Below, in pieces: positions 17,613-25,710 of a stretch of DNA of 64,000 nucleotides (the first letter of the stretch is position 1; each line of letters opens with the position of its first letter). The notes beneath the pieces are model-generated. The model had not been told where the DNA came from. It worked only from the letters and a program-made list of their open reading frames with translations, and did no database searches. Made by a program: the position numbers and the translations under genes. The stretch spans positions 124,001 through 188,000 of the forward strand of contig JAEEXY010000001.1 in the NCBI GenBank assembly GCA_016288005.1. Direction: 5' to 3'. This DNA is from Lachnospiraceae bacterium (lineage in GTDB: Bacteria; Bacillota; Clostridia; Lachnospirales; Lachnospiraceae).

Positions 17613-17843
17613 ATGGAATTTGAGAAATTACAGGGCATTATCAGTGAGGTACTTCAGGTGGATGCCGAGAGCATAACGATGGATACGACATTCGTTGACG
17701 ATCTCGGTGCGGATTCGCTCGATATTTTCCAGATCATCATGGCGATCGAAGAAGAGTTCGATATTGAGATCGCAAACGAGGATGCCGAGAAAATTGTTAC
17801 AGTTTCGGATGCAGTCGAGCAGATCAAAAATGCTATAAACTGA
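17613..17843 (+). CDS. acpP: Acyl carrier protein
   Basis: This 76-residue acidic protein carries the phosphopantetheine attachment site DSL (Ser35) in [21 protein letters not shown]. It carries growing acyl chains and feeds PlsX. The PlsX-AcpP-Rnc-Smc-FtsY order is conserved in Firmicutes. Confidence 0.96.
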   Translation: MEFEKLQGIISEVLQVDAESITMDTTFVDDLGADSLDIFQIIMAIEEEFDIEIANEDAEKIVTVSDAVEQIKNAIN

Positions 17844-17851
17844 GATTATTT

Positions 17852-17879
17852 AGGGACTGTCGAAAGACAGTCCCTTTGA
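17852..17879 (+). terminator. Terminator-like hairpin after acpP
   Basis: AGGGACTGTC (17852-17861) and GACAGTCCCT (17866-17875) form a 10-bp perfect stem with a GAAA tetraloop. The downstream T-run is short (TTT), so partial termination or an mRNA-stabilising role is possible. Confidence 0.6.
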
Positions 17880-17880
17880 A

Positions 17881-17928
17881 TCATCCGCAGCATATTTTAC
17901 ATGCTGAATCCACACGGATGATCCGCAG
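17881..17928 (+). other. Structured leader of rnc with nested inverted and direct repeats
   Basis: TCATCCG (17881-17887) pairs with CGGATGA (17915-17921) around an inner CAGCAT/ATGCTG hairpin (17888-17893/17901-17906). ATCCGCAG also occurs twice directly (17883-17890, 17921-17928). It sits immediately before rnc, whose product cuts structured RNA and often regulates its own mRNA. Confidence 0.5.
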
Positions 17929-17937
17929 GGTTTTGTG

Positions 17938-18654
17938 ATGAATATATTTGAGAAGGAAGCATTGCGGCTCGAGGAAGTCATCGGCTACAGCTTCGCGAAC
18001 AAATCGCTTCTTATCGAAGCGCTTTCTCACAGCTCCTATGTAAACGAACAGAGGAAAAGGAACATGAACTGCTACGAGCGGCTGGAGTTCCTCGGGGACG
18101 CGGTACTCGAACTCGCGTCGAGCACATTCCTTTTCCGCCATTTTCCGGAGCTTAACGAGGGTGAGCTCAGCAAACTGCGCGCCGCTCTCGTATGCGAGAA
18201 AGCACTTGCTCCGTGCGCCAGGAAAATACAGCTGGGCAGCTATATTCTGCTGGGACACGGTGAAAAAATGAGTCACGGCGAGGAGAGGGATTCCCTGCTC
18301 TGTGACGTTATGGAGGCCATTATAGGCGCCATTTATACGGATTCGGGTCTTGAGGAGGCCAACAGGTTCATTTTCAGGTTTATCCTGAATGACGACAGCT
18401 TAAGACATCTGGATTTTGTCGATTATAAGACAAGGTTCCAGGAGCTGGTCCAGGCACATACCCCGGAGCCGATCGTTTATGAGATCGTCGGGACTTCGGG
18501 ACCCGACCACTGCAAACTGTTTGAGGTTGAGGCGAGACTGGGAGACCGCACTCTGGGGAGAGGGTCAGGTACCAGCAGAAAGAACGCTGAGCAGGATGCG
18601 GCGCGGGAGGCCATTAACATTTTCAGTAAGGGTTGGATGACAGATGTACCTTAA
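17938..18654 (+). CDS. rnc: Ribonuclease III
   Basis: RNase III cleaves double-stranded RNA in rRNA processing. The 238-residue protein has the signature ERLEFLGDAVLE (47-58), the second acidic cluster DVMEAIIGAIYTDSG, and a C-terminal dsRNA-binding domain ending GSGTSRKNAEQDAAREA. GTG 17935 and ATG 17938 are adjacent possible starts; ATG is preferred. It overlaps smc by 11 bp. Confidence 0.95.
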   Translation: MNIFEKEALRLEEVIGYSFANKSLLIEALSHSSYVNEQRKRNMNCYERLEFLGDAVLELASSTFLFRHFPELNEGELSKLRAALVCEKALAPCARKIQLGSYILLGHGEKMSHGEERDSLLCDVMEAIIGAIYTDSGLEEANRFIFRFILNDDSLRHLDFVDYKTRFQELVQAHTPEPIVYEIVGTSGPDHCKLFEVEARLGDRTLGRGSGTSRKNAEQDAAREAINIFSKGWMTDVP

Positions 18655-21600
18655 AAGTATTGAAATACTGGGCTTTAAGTCCTTTGCGAAAAAGATCAAA
18701 TTTGAATTTCATGACGGCATCACCGCTATTGTCGGACCTAACGGATCGGGTAAGTCAAACGTTGCCGACGCCGTAAGGTGGGTTCTGGGCGAGCAGAGCG
18801 CAAAGCAGCTGCGCGGGACCAATATGCAGGATGTCATTTTTTCAGGCTCTGAGGCCAGAAAGCCACAGGGCTTTGCTTTCGTTGAGATAACCTTCGACAA
18901 TTCCGATCATAAGCTGCCCGTTTCATATGATGAGGTCAGCGTTTCGAGACGTGTTTACCGTTCGGGCGAGAGCGAATACATGATCAACGGCATGACCTGC
19001 CGCCTGCGCGATGTCCAGGAGCTGTTCATGGACACCGGTATCGGCAAGGAAGGCTATTCGATCATCGGACAGGGCCAGATCGACAGGATCTTAAGTACCA
19101 AGCCCGAGGACCGGCGTGAGCTATTTGACGAGGCCGCAGGTATCGTTAAATTCAAAAAGAGAAAGGCGATCGCCGAGAAAAACCTCGACGAAGCATGCGC
19201 GAACCTCGACCGCATCATGGATATCATCGGTGAGATCGAGAAGCGCATCGGACCTTTGGAGGAGCAGTCCAAGGTCGCGAGAGAGTACTTAAACCTCAAG
19301 GAACAGCTCAAAAAACTGGAACTTAATCATTTCCTCTGCGAATACGACAAATCGGATTCGGCCAGACAGGCGCTCGAGGAAAAGTTCAATACGGCCAATG
19401 ACCAGCTGAACGAGACCAAGGCCGCCAATGAGAACGCAGAGACCGAATACAGGCGCTTAGAGGGCATTATCGAGGACTACAACAAGGCCTTAGAGGACGC
19501 CAAGAACTTCCGTCAGGAGCTGCTGATCGGCAACGAGAAGATGGAAGGCGAGATCAAGCTGTTCGAGCAGCAGATGATCGCGATCACCCAGAACAGCGAG
19601 CGCATCAACGAGAGGATTGCCGCCATTTACGCCGAGATCAAGGATAAGAACGAAGAACTCGAATCCTTCGGCAAACAGAAAAAGGACAGCGACGATCACT
19701 TAAAGGAACTGGAAAAAGCAGCGACGGAAGCGTCGGATAAGGTTACCGCGATCAAGAACGAGATCGCCGAGCTGTCGTCCAGTATCGAGTCGGCAAACAC
19801 GGGCATTCTGCGTCTGATGAACGAGGACAGCGGTTATAAGTCCGACCTGCAGAGATACAACACCATGCTCGAGCAGGTGGCGCTGCGCCGTTCCGAGCTC
19901 GCCGGCAGGATGCTCAGGAACAAGTCCGAGCTTGCTGAGGCGCAGGAGCGTACGGCTGCTCTGGAAAAGGATTACGACAGCATTTCCGAGAAGGTTCTCG
20001 ATGAGAAGAACAGGCTCCAGAAGCTCACAGAGGATCTGCGCGCGGCATCCGATGAGGAGCGCAGGCTCGCGTCACTCTATGAGGGCACGAACGAGAAATA
20101 CATCGGACTCAGGTCTGAGTTCGAATCGCTGAAGAATATCGCGGAGCGCTATGAGGGTTATGGCGCGACGGTCCGCAAGATCATGGAAAACCGTGCCGAT
20201 TTCAAGGGAATCGACGGCGTAGTCGCAGACCTTATCTCGGTTGAGAAAAAGTACGAAACGGCCGTTGAGACAGCGCTCGGCGCGTCAATATCTCATATCG
20301 TTACAGAGGATGAGCAGACCGCAAAAAACGTAATCGAGTATCTGAAGAAAAACAAGCTCGGACGCGCGACCTTCCTGCCCATCACGAGTGTCGGCAGACG
20401 CAAGCAGGAGAACGATCCCGCGGCCATGAAGGCAAAGGGCGTTATCTCCGATGCGGCGGCACTTGTCGGCTGCGATGACAGGTTCAGGGGCGTTATCAAT
20501 CATCTTCTGAAGAATTTCATCGTTGTGGACACCATCGACAACGCGCTGGCTCTCGCAAAGAGCTTTGATTATTCGCTGAGGATCGTAACGCTTGAGGGTG
20601 AACAGCTGGCCCCGGGCGGTTCGATCGCGGGCGGCGCTTACCGCAATTCCAGCAATCTGCTCGGCAGAAAAAGAGAGCTCGCGGATCTGGAGAAATCCGT
20701 TGCGGCGGCACTCAAGGAACTCGATAAGGTCAGGGAACAGCAGGCAGCGCTCGCCGATAAGAAAAAGAGCATCCGTGACGGTCTCGATGAGACCAGGGCA
20801 AAGATCCAGGAGCTCTCCGTAGGCCAGAACAGCGCCGAGCTCAATCTCCAGAAGGAAAAACAGCAGACCGAGGAGATCAGGAACAAAGGGAAGGCCTGGG
20901 AGGAGGAGACCAAGAGCCTCGAGGAAAAGGCGAGCGAGTTAAACGCCCAGATCGCCGGCAACAAGGAGCTCTTAAAGCAGAATGAGGACGCGGGCAGCGA
21001 GTTCCGCAATTCCATCGAGAAGTGCAACGCAAGGCTTGTAGAGCTGCGTTTCTCCGAGGGTGAGGCAGTCGAAAAGGTCAACAACATCAAGCTCGAAGCA
21101 GCGAACGTTGAGCAGGCCGGTCTGTATTCCGACGAGAATATCAAGCGTATCAACGCCGAGATAGAGAAGTTAAAGACCGAAGAAGAGGATATAAAGAGCA
21201 CCGGCGAGAACTCCAGACAGGAGTCCGAGGCCAAAGCTGCCGAGATCGCGGCCAACCGCGAAAAGATCGAATACAATACCAAAAAGATCGCGGAGCTCGA
21301 GCAGAGCATCGTTGATATCGGCAATAAAAAGGAGACCGTTACCAGCGAGCACAAGAGCTTCTTCGACCATTGGGCGGAGCTCGGAAAACGCGTTACCGAA
21401 CTCGAAAAAGAGGTTATGCGTATCCAGACACAGAAGGATAAGCTGACCGAGCAGCTCGACTACCAGACCAATTATATCTGGGAGGAGTACCAGCTGACCG
21501 TAGCGGGCGCAGAGCAGTACCGCGATCCCGAGTTTAAGGCCAATACCGCGAGAAAGGACATTTCCGAGACAAAGTCGCAGATCAAGGATCTCGGAGACGT

Positions 21601-22198
21601 CAATGTCAACTCGATCGAGGAGTTCAAGGAGGTTTCCGAGCGCTACACCCTCTATTCCTCGCAGAGAGACGATCTGATCAGCTCGAAGGAGTCGATCAGA
21701 GCCATCATCGATGAGCTCGACGAGGCGATGAGAAAGCAGTTCTCGGAGCAGTTCGCGCTGATAGACAAAGAGTTCAATATTGTATTCAGGGAGCTGTTCG
21801 GAGGCGGACACGCAAAGCTCGAGATGGTCGCCGACGAGGATATGCTCGAGGCAGGCATCATAATCATCGCGCAGCCGCCGGGAAAGAAGCTCCAGAACAT
21901 GATGCAGCTTTCGGGCGGAGAGAAGGCTCTCACCGCGATCTCGCTGCTGTTCGCCATCCAGAATCTCAAGCCTTCGCCGTTCTGTCTGCTCGACGAGATA
22001 GAGGCGGCGCTCGACGATTCGAACGTAAAGCGTTTTTCAAGCTATCTGCATAAGCTTACCAAAAACTCGCAGTTCATCGTTATCACGCACAGGCGCGGTA
22101 CGATGAGCGCGGCCGATATCCTATACGGTATCACGATGCAGGAAAAGGGCGTCTCGACACTTGTTTCGGTTAATCTTATCGAGGGTGATCTGACGTAA
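18644..22198 (+). CDS. smc: Chromosome partition protein SMC
   Basis: SMC is the ATPase core of the condensin-like complex that organises and segregates the chromosome with ScpA/ScpB. The 1184-residue protein has Walker A GPNGSGKS (31-38), long coiled coils (about 170-500 and 665-1010) and a hinge (about 500-660). The ABC signature LSGGEKA begins at 1089, and Walker B FCLLDEIEA has D1117/E1118. It starts inside the end of rnc and is followed by ftsY after 21 bp. Confidence 0.98.
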   Translation: MYLKSIEILGFKSFAKKIKFEFHDGITAIVGPNGSGKSNVADAVRWVLGEQSAKQLRGTNMQDVIFSGSEARKPQGFAFVEITFDNSDHKLPVSYDEVSVSRRVYRSGESEYMINGMTCRLRDVQELFMDTGIGKEGYSIIGQGQIDRILSTKPEDRRELFDEAAGIVKFKKRKAIAEKNLDEACANLDRIMDIIGEIEKRIGPLEEQSKVAREYLNLKEQLKKLELNHFLCEYDKSDSARQALEEKFNTANDQLNETKAANENAETEYRRLEGIIEDYNKALEDAKNFRQELLIGNEKMEGEIKLFEQQMIAITQNSERINERIAAIYAEIKDKNEELESFGKQKKDSDDHLKELEKAATEASDKVTAIKNEIAELSSSIESANTGILRLMNEDSGYKSDLQRYNTMLEQVALRRSELAGRMLRNKSELAEAQERTAALEKDYDSISEKVLDEKNRLQKLTEDLRAASDEERRLASLYEGTNEKYIGLRSEFESLKNIAERYEGYGATVRKIMENRADFKGIDGVVADLISVEKKYETAVETALGASISHIVTEDEQTAKNVIEYLKKNKLGRATFLPITSVGRRKQENDPAAMKAKGVISDAAALVGCDDRFRGVINHLLKNFIVVDTIDNALALAKSFDYSLRIVTLEGEQLAPGGSIAGGAYRNSSNLLGRKRELADLEKSVAAALKELDKVREQQAALADKKKSIRDGLDETRAKIQELSVGQNSAELNLQKEKQQTEEIRNKGKAWEEETKSLEEKASELNAQIAGNKELLKQNEDAGSEFRNSIEKCNARLVELRFSEGEAVEKVNNIKLEAANVEQAGLYSDENIKRINAEIEKLKTEEEDIKSTGENSRQESEAKAAEIAANREKIEYNTKKIAELEQSIVDIGNKKETVTSEHKSFFDHWAELGKRVTELEKEVMRIQTQKDKLTEQLDYQTNYIWEEYQLTVAGAEQYRDPEFKANTARKDISETKSQIKDLGDVNVNSIEEFKEVSERYTLYSSQRDDLISSKESIRAIIDELDEAMRKQFSEQFALIDKEFNIVFRELFGGGHAKLEMVADEDMLEAGIIIIAQPPGKKLQNMMQLSGGEKALTAISLLFAIQNLKPSPFCLLDEIEAALDDSNVKRFSSYLHKLTKNSQFIVITHRRGTMSAADILYGITMQEKGVSTLVSVNLIEGDLT

Positions 22199-22219
22199 AA
22201 AGGAAGGTTATATTTAAGT

Positions 22220-23164
22220 ATGAGTGAAGAAAAAAAGGGCTTTTTCGGCAGACTTGCCGCAGGCCTCGCAAAGACAAGAAACAGCATTTCAAACGGTCTT
22301 AACAGCATTTTCAGCGCGTTTTCGTCGATAGACGACGAGTTTTACGATGAGCTCGAAGAGACGCTGATCATGGCCGATATCGGAATCAACGCTACCATGG
22401 ATATCATGGACGATCTGAGGGCCAAGGTAAAAGAACAGAAGATCAAGAATCCCGAGGACTGCAGACAGCTCCTTATGGACAGCATCGCCGATCAGATGCA
22501 TGTTCCCGATGACGCGTATGATTTTGAAAAGAAAAACTCCGTTGTGCTCGTTATCGGCGTAAACGGCGTAGGAAAGACCACATCGATCGGCAAGCTCGCC
22601 GGCCAGTTAAAGAGCGAGGGCAAGCGTGTACTCGTTGCCGCCGCGGATACCTTCAGGGCCGGCGCGATCGACCAGCTCGCCGAGTGGACCAACAGGGCGG
22701 GAGTCGAGCTGATCTCGCAGAGCGAGGGTTCGGACCCGGCAGCCGTTGTATTTGACGCGGTTACCGCAGCTAAGTCCAGACGCGCGGATGTGCTGCTATG
22801 TGATACGGCGGGCCGTCTCCATAACAAAAAGAACCTTATGGAGGAGCTCCGCAAGATCAACAAGATCATTGACAGAGAGTATCCCGAGGCATTCAGGGAG
22901 ACATTGATCGTGCTCGACGGAACCACCGGACAGAACGCGCTCGCACAGGCGAAGCAGTTCTGCGAGGTTGCGGATATCACCGGCATCATCATCACAAAGC
23001 TCGACGGTACGGCTAAGGGCGGCATCGCGGTAGCGATACAGAAGGAACTCTCGATCCCGGTCAAGTACATAGGCGTCGGAGAGCATATCGACGATTTGCA
23101 GAAATTTGATCCGAAGGCCTTTGTTAACGCGCTTTTTGATACCGGGGAAAAAGATAAAGAATAA
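22220..23164 (+). CDS. ftsY: Signal recognition particle receptor FtsY
   Basis: FtsY is the SRP-receptor GTPase that docks ribosome-SRP complexes at the membrane. The 314-residue protein has a short N-terminal stretch in place of the long acidic A domain, an NG domain with P-loop GVNGVGKT (113-120), DTFRAGAIDQL, DTAGRLHNKKNLMEEL and TKLDGTAKGG. AAGGAAGG precedes the start. It is the last gene before a new consensus promoter. Confidence 0.97.
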   Translation: MSEEKKGFFGRLAAGLAKTRNSISNGLNSIFSAFSSIDDEFYDELEETLIMADIGINATMDIMDDLRAKVKEQKIKNPEDCRQLLMDSIADQMHVPDDAYDFEKKNSVVLVIGVNGVGKTTSIGKLAGQLKSEGKRVLVAAADTFRAGAIDQLAEWTNRAGVELISQSEGSDPAAVVFDAVTAAKSRRADVLLCDTAGRLHNKKNLMEELRKINKIIDREYPEAFRETLIVLDGTTGQNALAQAKQFCEVADITGIIITKLDGTAKGGIAVAIQKELSIPVKYIGVGEHIDDLQKFDPKAFVNALFDTGEKDKE

Positions 23165-23177
23165 TTAGAAAAAGCCG

Positions 23178-23206
23178 TTGACAAAAGCATTTTATATCTG
23201 TATAAT
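23178..23206 (+). promoter_or_regulatory. Perfect-consensus promoter for ylxM-ffh-rpsP-khpA
   Basis: TTGACA (23178-23183), exactly 17 bp, then TATAAT (23201-23206). Transcription should start near 23213, which is the first base of an 8-bp inverted repeat. Confidence 0.9.
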
Positions 23207-23212
23207 CATCAC

Positions 23213-23235
23213 CTGTAAAGAAAATTGCTTTACAG
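23213..23235 (+). other. Hairpin at the 5' end of the ylxM-ffh transcript
   Basis: CTGTAAAG (23213-23220) pairs with CTTTACAG (23228-23235) across a 7-nt loop. It begins at the predicted transcription start, so it could protect the 5' end of the mRNA or act as an operator next to the promoter. Confidence 0.6.
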
Positions 23236-23249
23236 CGGGGTGAGAACGC

Positions 23250-23609
23250 ATGAGTCAGGATGCTGACGACAGGATTAAAGAAATAATAGAACTTTCAAGG
23301 CTCTACGATGTTTACGGCGGCCTGCTCTCGGATAATAACCGCGTGGTTTTTGAGGATTATGTCCTCAACAACTATTCGCTTGCCGAGATCGCCGAGGAAG
23401 TGGACATCAGCAGACAGGGCGTTCGCGATACCGTTATGCGGTGCTCCGCAAAGCTTCGCGATTATGAGCAGAGGCTCGGGCTTCTTGCCCGGTTCGATGA
23501 GACCGATTCGGTGCTCGACAGCATTGAGAGGATGATCTCGGTCGGGAATATGGATTCCGATAAGCTTCTTTCGCTGGTCCGTAAGGCTAAGGATACCCTT
23601 GAAGGTTAG
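23250..23609 (+). CDS. ylxM: YlxM-family SRP-associated helix-turn-helix protein
   Basis: This 119-residue protein has a sigma-70 region-4-like helix-turn-helix (NNYSLAEIAEEVDISRQGVRDTVMRCSAKL, about 40-70), as expected of YlxM/p13. YlxM lies upstream of ffh in Firmicutes and is reported to associate with the SRP. It is preceded by GGGGTGA and starts the SRP transcript. Confidence 0.92.
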   Translation: MSQDADDRIKEIIELSRLYDVYGGLLSDNNRVVFEDYVLNNYSLAEIAEEVDISRQGVRDTVMRCSAKLRDYEQRLGLLARFDETDSVLDSIERMISVGNMDSDKLLSLVRKAKDTLEG

Positions 23610-23636
23610 ACTTGAGTTTTTTATAGGAGATTACAG

Positions 23637-25001
23637 ATGGCATTTGACAGTTTGAGCGAGAAGCTCCAAAATGTCTTTCGCAATTTGCGTAATAAAGGGC
23701 GCCTTACCGAAGATGACGTAAAATCGGCGATGAGAGAGGTCAAGATGGCTCTCCTCGAGGCCGATGTCAACTTTAAAGTAGTTAAGACTTTTGTTTCGAG
23801 TGTTCAGGAAAGAGCGGTCGGACAGGACGTTTTAAAGTCGCTGACGCCCGGACAGATGGTCATAAAGATCGTTAACGAAGAGCTCACGAGGCTCATGGGC
23901 GATGAGACGACCGAGATAACCTTAAAGCCCGGCAATGAGATCACCACGATCATGATGTGCGGTCTCCAGGGCGCAGGTAAGACCACGATGGCGGCCAAGC
24001 TCGCCGGCAAGTTCAAATCAAAGGGACGCAAGCCGCTGCTTGTTGCCTGCGATATTTACAGACCCGCGGCTATCGAACAGCTGCGCATCAATGCGGGTAA
24101 GGTCGGCGTTGATTTCTTCCAGATGGGCACGGATCACGCGCCGGTCGATATCGTCAAGGCCGCGCTCGAGCATGCCAGGTCCAATAACGAGAATGTTGTT
24201 ATCATAGATACCGCCGGACGTCTCCATATCGACGAGGAGATGATGGAGGAGCTGATCACGGTTAAGGAGAATGTGGGCATCGACCATACTATCCTCACGG
24301 TTGACTCCATGACCGGTCAGGACGCGGTAAACGTAGCCGAGACATTCAACGCAAAGCTGGAGATCACGGGCGTTATACTTACAAAGCTTGACGGCGATAC
24401 CCGAGGCGGTGCGGCGCTTTCAATCAAGCAGGTTACCGGAAAGCCGATCCTCTACATCGGTACCGGCGAAAAGATGGATGATGTCGAGCAGTTCTATCCG
24501 GACCGCATGGCATCGCGTATCCTCGGCATGGGCGATATCTTAACGCTCATCGATAAGGCCGAAGCCAATTACAACGAAGAGCAGGCCCGCGAGCTTGAGA
24601 AAAAGATCCGCAAGGCCGAGTTCGATTTCAACGATTACCTTGAACAGATCAAGAACATGCGCAACATGGGCGGTCTGGGCAAGATCATGGAGATGCTTCC
24701 CGGCATGGGGATCGGCGGCATGAACCTTAAAAATGTCGATCTGGCGGCCGGTGAGGACGGCATGAAACAGATGGAGACGATCATCAACTCCATGACAAAG
24801 GAGGAGCGGGCCAATCCCGACATCCTCAATCCTTCGCGCAAGAACCGCATCGCGAAGGGCGCGGGCGTTGACATTGCCGATGTTAACCGCATGGTTAAGC
24901 AGTTCGGCGAGACCCGCAAGATGATGAAGCAGATGTCCGGAATGTTCGGAGGCAAGGGCAAGAAGGGCAAGTTCAAAATGCCATTTAATATGAAGTTCTG
25001 A
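23637..25001 (+). CDS. ffh: Signal recognition particle protein Ffh
   Basis: Ffh is the SRP54 GTPase that binds signal sequences and 4.5S RNA. The 454-residue protein has an NG domain with P-loop GLQGAGKT (109-116), CDIYRPAAIEQL, DTAGRLHIDEEMMEEL and TKLDGDTRGG. The Met-rich M domain (about 300-454) includes MLPGMGIGGM and a basic, Met/Gly-rich tail. Confidence 0.98.
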   Translation: MAFDSLSEKLQNVFRNLRNKGRLTEDDVKSAMREVKMALLEADVNFKVVKTFVSSVQERAVGQDVLKSLTPGQMVIKIVNEELTRLMGDETTEITLKPGNEITTIMMCGLQGAGKTTMAAKLAGKFKSKGRKPLLVACDIYRPAAIEQLRINAGKVGVDFFQMGTDHAPVDIVKAALEHARSNNENVVIIDTAGRLHIDEEMMEELITVKENVGIDHTILTVDSMTGQDAVNVAETFNAKLEITGVILTKLDGDTRGGAALSIKQVTGKPILYIGTGEKMDDVEQFYPDRMASRILGMGDILTLIDKAEANYNEEQARELEKKIRKAEFDFNDYLEQIKNMRNMGGLGKIMEMLPGMGIGGMNLKNVDLAAGEDGMKQMETIINSMTKEERANPDILNPSRKNRIAKGAGVDIADVNRMVKQFGETRKMMKQMSGMFGGKGKKGKFKMPFNMKF

Positions 25002-25065
25002 TGTAATGCTTAACTAAACTTCATTTATGGATATATTACTTAATAATACTAAGGAGGTGAAAGAA

Positions 25066-25308
25066 ATGGTAAAGATTAGACTTCGCAGAATGGGTGCTAA
25101 GAAGAATCCTTTCTACAGAATTATCGTTGCAGACAGCAATTCTCCCCGTGACGGTCGTTTCATCGAGGAGATCGGAACTTATGATCCCAACAAGGAGCCC
25201 AGTCAGTTCAAGATTGACGAGGAGGCAGCCAAGAAGTGGCTCGCTAACGGTGCTCAGCCTACTGACATCGTAGGAAAGCTTTTCAAGAAGGCCGGTATCG
25301 TAAAATAA
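25066..25308 (+). CDS. rpsP: Ribosomal protein bS16
   Basis: This 80-residue S16 protein starts [19 protein letters not shown] and has DSRDGR-like [19 protein letters not shown]. The frame is open from further upstream. ATG 25066 is certain because AAGGAGGTGA (25051-25060) precedes it by 5 nt and homologues begin here. Confidence 0.97.
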   Translation: MVKIRLRRMGAKKNPFYRIIVADSNSPRDGRFIEEIGTYDPNKEPSQFKIDEEAAKKWLANGAQPTDIVGKLFKKAGIVK

Positions 25309-25325
25309 TTGTGAGGTGATTGGTA

Positions 25326-25553
25326 GTGAAGGAATTAGTCAGGATTATTGCTACATCACTGGTCGATCATCCGGAGCAGGTTGAGGTTACCGAGAAGGAA
25401 ACCGAAAAGGCCCTTGTAATCGAGCTTAAAGTCGCACCGGAGGATATGGGAAAGGTCATTGGAAAACAGGGCCGTATCGCAAAGTCCATACGTACCGTTG
25501 TAAAAGCTGCTGCTACAAAGGATGATAAGAAAGTTGTAGTGGACATCATATGA
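25326..25553 (+). CDS. khpA: KH-domain RNA-binding protein KhpA (YlqC)
   Basis: This 75-residue protein is essentially one KH domain with the GxxG loop in VIGKQGRI (about 39-46). KhpA forms an RNA-binding pair with KhpB/EloR that links RNA to cell elongation and division in Firmicutes. The GTG start at 25326 is chosen because GAGGTGA (25313-25319) lies 6 nt upstream. In relatives rimM follows directly; here two hairpins and a surface-protein gene intervene. Confidence 0.93.
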   Translation: MKELVRIIATSLVDHPEQVEVTEKETEKALVIELKVAPEDMGKVIGKQGRIAKSIRTVVKAAATKDDKKVVVDII

Positions 25554-25560
25554 TGTTTAT

Positions 25561-25585
25561 GGGGATGGTTCTTCCATCCCCTTTG
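25561..25585 (+). terminator. Hairpin terminator after khpA
   Basis: GGGGATGG (25561-25568) pairs with CCATCCCC (25574-25581) across a 5-nt loop, followed by TTTGT. Confidence 0.7.
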
Positions 25586-25600
25586 TCAATGTGAATCATA

Positions 25601-25632
25601 GAGCTCACTCAGTCGGTGAAGCTCTTTTTTTT
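25601..25632 (+). terminator. Second, stronger terminator after khpA
   Basis: GAGCTCAC (25601-25608) pairs with GTGAAGCTC (25616-25624) with one bulged A, followed by eight T. With the preceding hairpin it makes a tandem terminator that seals off the SRP/rpsP transcript. Confidence 0.85.
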
Positions 25633-25656
25633 ATACTCTTGTGGGGGATTTAATGT

Positions 25657-25677
25657 AATGATACATGTAGTATCATT
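25657..25677. promoter_or_regulatory. Palindromic candidate operator upstream of the LRR/CHAP gene
   Basis: AATGATAC (25657-25664) and GTATCATT (25670-25677) are perfect inverted repeats around ATGTA. They lie 33 bp before the gene start, where a promoter is expected. I did not find a convincing -35/-10 pair. Confidence 0.45.
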
Positions 25678-25710
25678 TATTCAGATTTAATCCAGGGAGG
25701 TTTACATGCG

